Source: Bordetella parapertussis (GTDB lineage: Bacteria > Pseudomonadota > Gammaproteobacteria > Burkholderiales > Burkholderiaceae_C). From it: a stretch of DNA of 9,518 nt. Every line of letters begins with the position of its first letter. Within the stretch, counting starts at the first letter, position 1. The notes beneath the pieces were generated by a model. It saw nothing but the letters and a program-made list of their open reading frames with translations, did no database searches and was not told where the DNA came from. This document shows positions 7,801 through 9,518 of the stretch, piece by piece. The position numbers were made by a program, and so were the translations under genes. The stretch spans positions 1 to 9,518 of the forward strand of contig CAMCNE010000087.1 in NCBI GenBank assembly GCA_945875935.1, given 5' to 3'.

Positions 7801-8165
7801 TCCATTCCGGAGTCTTTCCAGCTGATGTTGCCGATCAGGCCCGTGCTGCCGCCGTCTTGCATGCGCCAGCGCACCGAGTCGTAGCGGTAACGCGTGTCGA
7901 AGTTGTTGAAATCGGTGCGGCAGATGCCGCCGCCCGCCGCGCTGTTGGCACAGCCGTAAACATTGGGCGCCGGGTAAACCGGGTCGAAGGTGTTGGGATC
8001 GAGCTGCAGGCCGAAGTACGCCGAGGTGTCGCCTCCGTTGCCTGCAGATCCTTCGGGCAATGCGATGAACGGCGCGCCGAAGGGCGCGGCACTGGCGACA
8101 TGGACCCCCAGCCCCATCAGGGTCGCGGCGAGGGTGTCAGTCAAAGGTCGGCGGCGTTGGGTCAT
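4896..8165 (-). CDS. Type V autotransporter (beta-helical passenger plus C-terminal beta-barrel)
   Basis: Autotransporters insert a C-terminal barrel in the outer membrane and expose or release an N-terminal passenger. The chosen 1089-residue product begins MTQRRRP, then a hydrophobic stretch ending VASA, a signal peptide cleaved near residue 26. Residues about 45-230 form an unfamiliar N-terminal region with one close cysteine pair (C72, C82). Residues about 230-520 hold beta-helix-like repeats rich in G, N, S and L (for example GNGTSLEAHTVSL, GSGASLLAKTIQV, DMFNGSQLNLANKSSF). Residues about 520-645 (LRGSGHIEGDGAVV, GGWLFPGTRAQPIATLS) resemble the stabilising passenger-associated region before the barrel. 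A G/N/K-rich run (697-712) and a Pro/Thr-rich linker (about 755-772) precede the barrel, about 814-1089, which ends GLDIRYSW with the terminal aromatic residue typical of barrels. I see no serine-protease GDSGS or lipase motif, so an adhesin-like role is more likely than an enzyme. An in-frame start at 8228 was rejected. Confidence 0.92.
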   Translation of the reverse strand: MTQRRRPLTDTLAATLMGLGVHVASAAPFGAPFIALPEGSAGNGGDTSAYFGLQLDPNTFDPVYPAPNVYGCANSAAGGGICRTDFNNFDTRYRYDSVRWRMQDGGSTGLIGNISWKDSGMDMFRKIYFGYAFDANAPGNVVPAFGQTINYSLYSDFSGLSSSRTYQLTTEAIFLDHVRLNLDGVRARSANPLWLLLDGPNPAINLSNSSLLVGSAKLQVGGARFSINALQGVNSIEQLNYTTLIGTPTAITISPGAWLSFSDVAQGLEFRGRSNTLDAVGLNQDGGLELKRGKLKFINGVARFSQGAALHLVGSGTSAVFDRMQFSTGAKIAMGNGTSLEAHTVSLKDASATLGSGASLLAKTIQVSGDNRIDSEVLSARWGVVQTDFLGMFDGSRLDLNGLGELKVKGLTQIGNGLSRSGPGAVLSLNDSDVIAYNDVDMFNGSQLNLANKSSFTLRPDKGSHESPFAFIRGTTGVGAAAGNPARIHVGAASVLNVVYGGQIDLSDDVLHLSIDSTGSLDVKGNLRGSGHIEGDGAVVLRKEGTVAGQKVSGGWLFPGTRAQPIATLSTDTALYFAQGSQLRVNVGKDSQGQLAYGKVLYGAGNVFFDGTTTLTLSQVANQAPLSAPGLNGRSITLLSARDAAVTGTIKPSVFKPVVDVSAMPALLAWRVVDLQTNQHPDITLEADLMPYDHLQKGNGNGNKGNRGRGLGLMVAAATQNPNGPIAGALNTLTNSQLGVSGTVTSSSGSTGNTPAPVPLPTPAQAQGTPVAQQNSWHPEPYSSYIATGFAQVANLRNMVFERAALTNPSGTQVWVDAAGFRGSIDGQGDLGSYSYRMSQLVVGKDMGAILGGAWGAYVAVNDRKIDESDLETQDISGTTAGLGAYWRHEGDTWTTLAQWGLAHGWHDSDRLSTVAGQSSVLHAKYNSDSMQAAVRFSAPWFDYKGIEVSHEFGGSVSVYHQEAFDETGDPTYGFHLKEATAEAYIAHVGAHVRFPSLPLQAGLRPVAFARFEHDFANNSDHAIKASLLANPQSYEKFVGQGRGPNSTVMGLGLITERPGPWQVQVGVSYALHTHGHDWGAGLDIRYSW
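6057..6074 (-). repeat. Three perfect hexanucleotide repeats encoding the Gly-Asn run of the autotransporter
   Basis: GTTCCC occurs three times in a row on the plus strand, read as GGGAAC (Gly-Asn) on the coding strand. It lies in the G/N/K-rich stretch between passenger and barrel linker. The unit is a multiple of three, so gain or loss of copies would change linker length without a frameshift. Confidence 0.85.
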
Positions 8166-8173
8166 GGTGGAAG

Positions 8174-8179
8174 CACCTT
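8174..8179 (-). promoter_or_regulatory. Shine-Dalgarno site of the autotransporter
   Basis: AAGGTG lies 8 nt upstream of the ATG at 8165. With the signal peptide that starts right after this ATG, it decides the start over the in-frame upstream candidate at 8228. Confidence 0.65.
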
Positions 8180-8288
8180 GTTCGTTTGCAGGCGACACCT
8201 TGCGCTCGTCGCCCAATGCGGGCGCCAAGCGCCGTGGGCCCTGGCATCACACCGGGCGTCTGAATCACAAGGCGGTGGGGCCGACACC

Positions 8289-8306
8289 GCCGCTGGCTTT
8301 AGCGGC
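8289..8306 (-). terminator. Small hairpin at the stop codon of the YcgJ-like gene (weak terminator or attenuator candidate)
   Basis: GCCGCT (8289-8294) and AGCGGC (8301-8306) form a 6-bp stem around a 6-nt loop that includes part of the TAA stop. No T run follows on the minus strand, so an intrinsic terminator is doubtful. It might limit read-through into, or protect the 3' end upstream of, the autotransporter gene. Confidence 0.25.
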
Positions 8307-8655
8307 CGAACAAGGCCTTGGTGTGGGCGGCGTCCACCTTGTCACTGTGCTTGGAGGCATGGCAGACCTTCTCCTTGGTCTTGCAATCGACGCCGTTGCT
8401 GAAGGCGAACCAGGTCAGGTCGTAATTGGCCGGCCCGCCAGCTTCCTTGATACGGTTCATCATGGTGCTTTCGGCTTTGTCGCCGAGGTACTCCTTGGTG
8501 TAGCCGAGCGAGATGCCCTGGTCGTCAGCACAAAACTGCGCCTTCTTGTCGCACAGGATGCCTGGAGCCGGCGAATACACCGCGCCCTTGAGCTTCGCGC
8601 CCATGGCGAACGAAGAGGCGAGGCAGAGCAACAAGGTGACGGGAAGCCGGCGCAT
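8299..8655 (-). CDS. YcgJ-like small secreted protein with two cysteine pairs
   Basis: The 118-residue product starts MRRLPVTLLLCLASSFAMGA, a signal peptide with cleavage near residue 20, so the mature protein of about 98 residues is periplasmic or exported. Its pattern resembles the YcgJ family of enterobacteria as I recall it: GILCDKKAQFCADDQGIS (32-49), TKEYLGDKA (53-61), WFAFSNGVDCKTKEKVCH (82-99) and the end TKALFGR. The four mature cysteines (C35, C42, C91, C98) form two C-x6-C pairs, suggesting two disulfides. The function of YcgJ proteins is not known to me. The ATG at 8655 has a strong ribosome-binding site, CAGGAG at 8661-8666 with a 5-nt spacer. It sits between an unknown exported protein (90-nt gap) and the autotransporter (133-nt gap), all on one strand. 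Family call is from remembered motifs, not an alignment. Confidence 0.8.
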   Translation of the reverse strand: MRRLPVTLLLCLASSFAMGAKLKGAVYSPAPGILCDKKAQFCADDQGISLGYTKEYLGDKAESTMMNRIKEAGGPANYDLTWFAFSNGVDCKTKEKVCHASKHSDKVDAAHTKALFGR

Positions 8656-8745
8656 GGGAACTCCTGAAGTGGGTGAGCAGTCGGTGAGCCTGAACTGCAC
8701 CGCCGCGGAGGATACCCATCCTCAAGGCGTCGTCGGGAACGACTT

Positions 8746-9381
8746 TCAGAATCTGTTTTCGAGTGCCGAGCCGGCGCGTTCAGGCAGGGGCGCGGCCGCT
8801 GCGGGCGGCAGGCTTTGAACGCGCGCGACGTCGGTGTACGACAGCGTGCTGTCGCCGAGTGCCGGCTGCCGGTAGGTGAGCTTCATGCCACCAGCAAAGT
8901 CCCAGTCGAAGCTGCCGCGAGGCGCGAACCGACCCGCAAAGTTGGGAAACGGCCGCCGTGCGCCATCGGCGGTGAAGGGCACGCCGTACTTCTTGACCAG
9001 CAACTGGCGCAGCGCCTCGTTGTCCTGGCCGTAGGGCTTGACGACGAAGCGTGCGCTCACGAACACTGACTTTTCTGTCGTCAGGGTGAGCTGCTGCAGG
9101 GCCGGAACGCCGGCCGCACGCGCGTCGAAGACGACCGTGCCATCGGCGCGGCGGGTTTGCACTGGCGCGCCCGCCGCGCTGGCCGCGGCGATGAAATCCT
9201 CGGCCGTGGCGTCTTTCAGGCGCAGGCCGTAGAGGGTGAGTTCGTCAGGCGAGGTGGCCGGCTGCGCCACAGCGAGCGCAGGGGCCAACACCCCGACCAC
9301 CCCAAACGCCATCCACCACGCCAACACTCGCCACAGGCTGGCACGACGGGCAGGCACATAAATCGACAGCAGGCTGGACAT
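8746..9381 (-). CDS. Uncharacterised exported 211-residue protein
   Basis: I do not recognise this family. Residues 16-38 form a hydrophobic stretch after two arginines (PARRASLWRVLAWW), ending LAVAQP: a signal peptide cleaved near residue 39, or an N-terminal anchor. The mature part begins with DELTLYGLRLKDATAEDFIAA (46-66), a short beta strand then helix, followed by TVVFDARAAG, an ordered stretch with LRQLLVKKYGVPF (124-136), and a beta-rich segment FDWDFAGGMKLTYRQPA (about 158-174). There are no cysteines in the mature part and no visible catalytic motif. It ends in a low-complexity Ala/Pro region and LENRF. The start is weakly supported: no Shine-Dalgarno precedes the ATG at 9381, and GTG at 9357 would also give a signal peptide. 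It is the first visible gene of the minus-strand cluster. Confidence 0.72.
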   Translation of the reverse strand: MSSLLSIYVPARRASLWRVLAWWMAFGVVGVLAPALAVAQPATSPDELTLYGLRLKDATAEDFIAAASAAGAPVQTRRADGTVVFDARAAGVPALQQLTLTTEKSVFVSARFVVKPYGQDNEALRQLLVKKYGVPFTADGARRPFPNFAGRFAPRGSFDWDFAGGMKLTYRQPALGDSTLSYTDVARVQSLPPAAAAPLPERAGSALENRF

Positions 9382-9518
9382 GCGACGAGTTTGGCAGAGA
9401 CGCCGCGCACAAGCGCCGCTCTTGGCAAGGCCGGCGCTGGCGTGGCGCGATGCGCACGGCGGATGGCCGGGTGCGTTCGGCGGGCAGCCTGCGGCCCGAG
9501 TAACGGGCGTTCCATCCG
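9382..9518. other. Non-coding or unresolved right edge
   Basis: These 137 bases hold no gene I can support. Open frames crossing them are out of register with the 211-residue gene and have no family-like sequence. The promoter of the minus-strand cluster would be expected here or just beyond, but I see no convincing -35/-10 pair. Confidence 0.4.

Noticed and set aside
4896..8165. Possible protease activity of the passenger
   Set aside because: No GDSGS serine-protease motif or subtilase triad pattern was seen in the translation.
8166..8228. Upstream in-frame start for the autotransporter
   Set aside because: It would place 21 polar residues before an intact signal peptide, and the internal ATG at 8165 has a Shine-Dalgarno site.
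8708..8723. GAGGAT/ATCCTC hairpin between the exported protein and the YcgJ-like gene
   Set aside because: Six-bp stem with no T run on either side; not convincing as a terminator.
9450..9503. Short plus-strand frame at the right edge ending in TAA
   Set aside because: Seventeen codons, no ribosome-binding site, no recognisable sequence.
1..9518. CRISPR arrays, tRNA or rRNA genes, insertion sequences, phage attachment sites
   Set aside because: No spaced direct repeats, no cloverleaf or rRNA-like sequence, no transposase and no terminal inverted repeats were seen.

Overview
The window is GC-rich, densely coded DNA from a Gram-negative proteobacterium. The families seen (a DsbD/ScsB-type reductase, a fused PabB-PabC protein, a type V autotransporter), the codon use and a flagellar sigma-28-type promoter suggest a motile betaproteobacterium, probably of the Burkholderiales. 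This is inferred from reading translations; no database search was possible.

Layout. (1) 1-1706, minus strand: the first 568 residues of a DsbD/ScsB-family transmembrane thiol-disulfide reductase, cut by the left edge. (2) 1913-3835, plus strand: a bifunctional folate-pathway protein, aminodeoxychorismate synthase component I fused to a class IV aminotransferase-fold lyase. It is divergent from the reductase and closed by a clean hairpin terminator. (3) 3907-4281, plus strand: a strong sigma-28 (FliA)-like promoter followed by a 93-residue protein I do not recognise. (4) 4282-9381, minus strand: four genes in one direction. In transcription order they are an unknown exported 211-residue protein, a small YcgJ-like secreted protein with four cysteines, a 1089-residue autotransporter, and a compact GGDEF-domain protein with an altered active-site motif (GGDQF). 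The right-hand 137 bases hold nothing I can support.

How the parts may work together. The minus-strand cluster makes three exported proteins, one of them a large surface or secreted beta-helix protein, and ends with a protein of the c-di-GMP signalling fold. It meets the putative sigma-28 gene tail to tail: the two stop codons abut as TGATCA with no base between, and I see no terminator at the junction. Flagellar-regulon transcription may therefore overlap the 3' end of the GGDEF transcript. A motility gene opposed to a c-di-GMP/surface-protein unit is the most interesting arrangement here, but the regulatory link is a hypothesis. The reductase and folate genes look like ordinary housekeeping neighbours, although the reductase could in principle serve the disulfides predicted in the YcgJ-like protein and the autotransporter.
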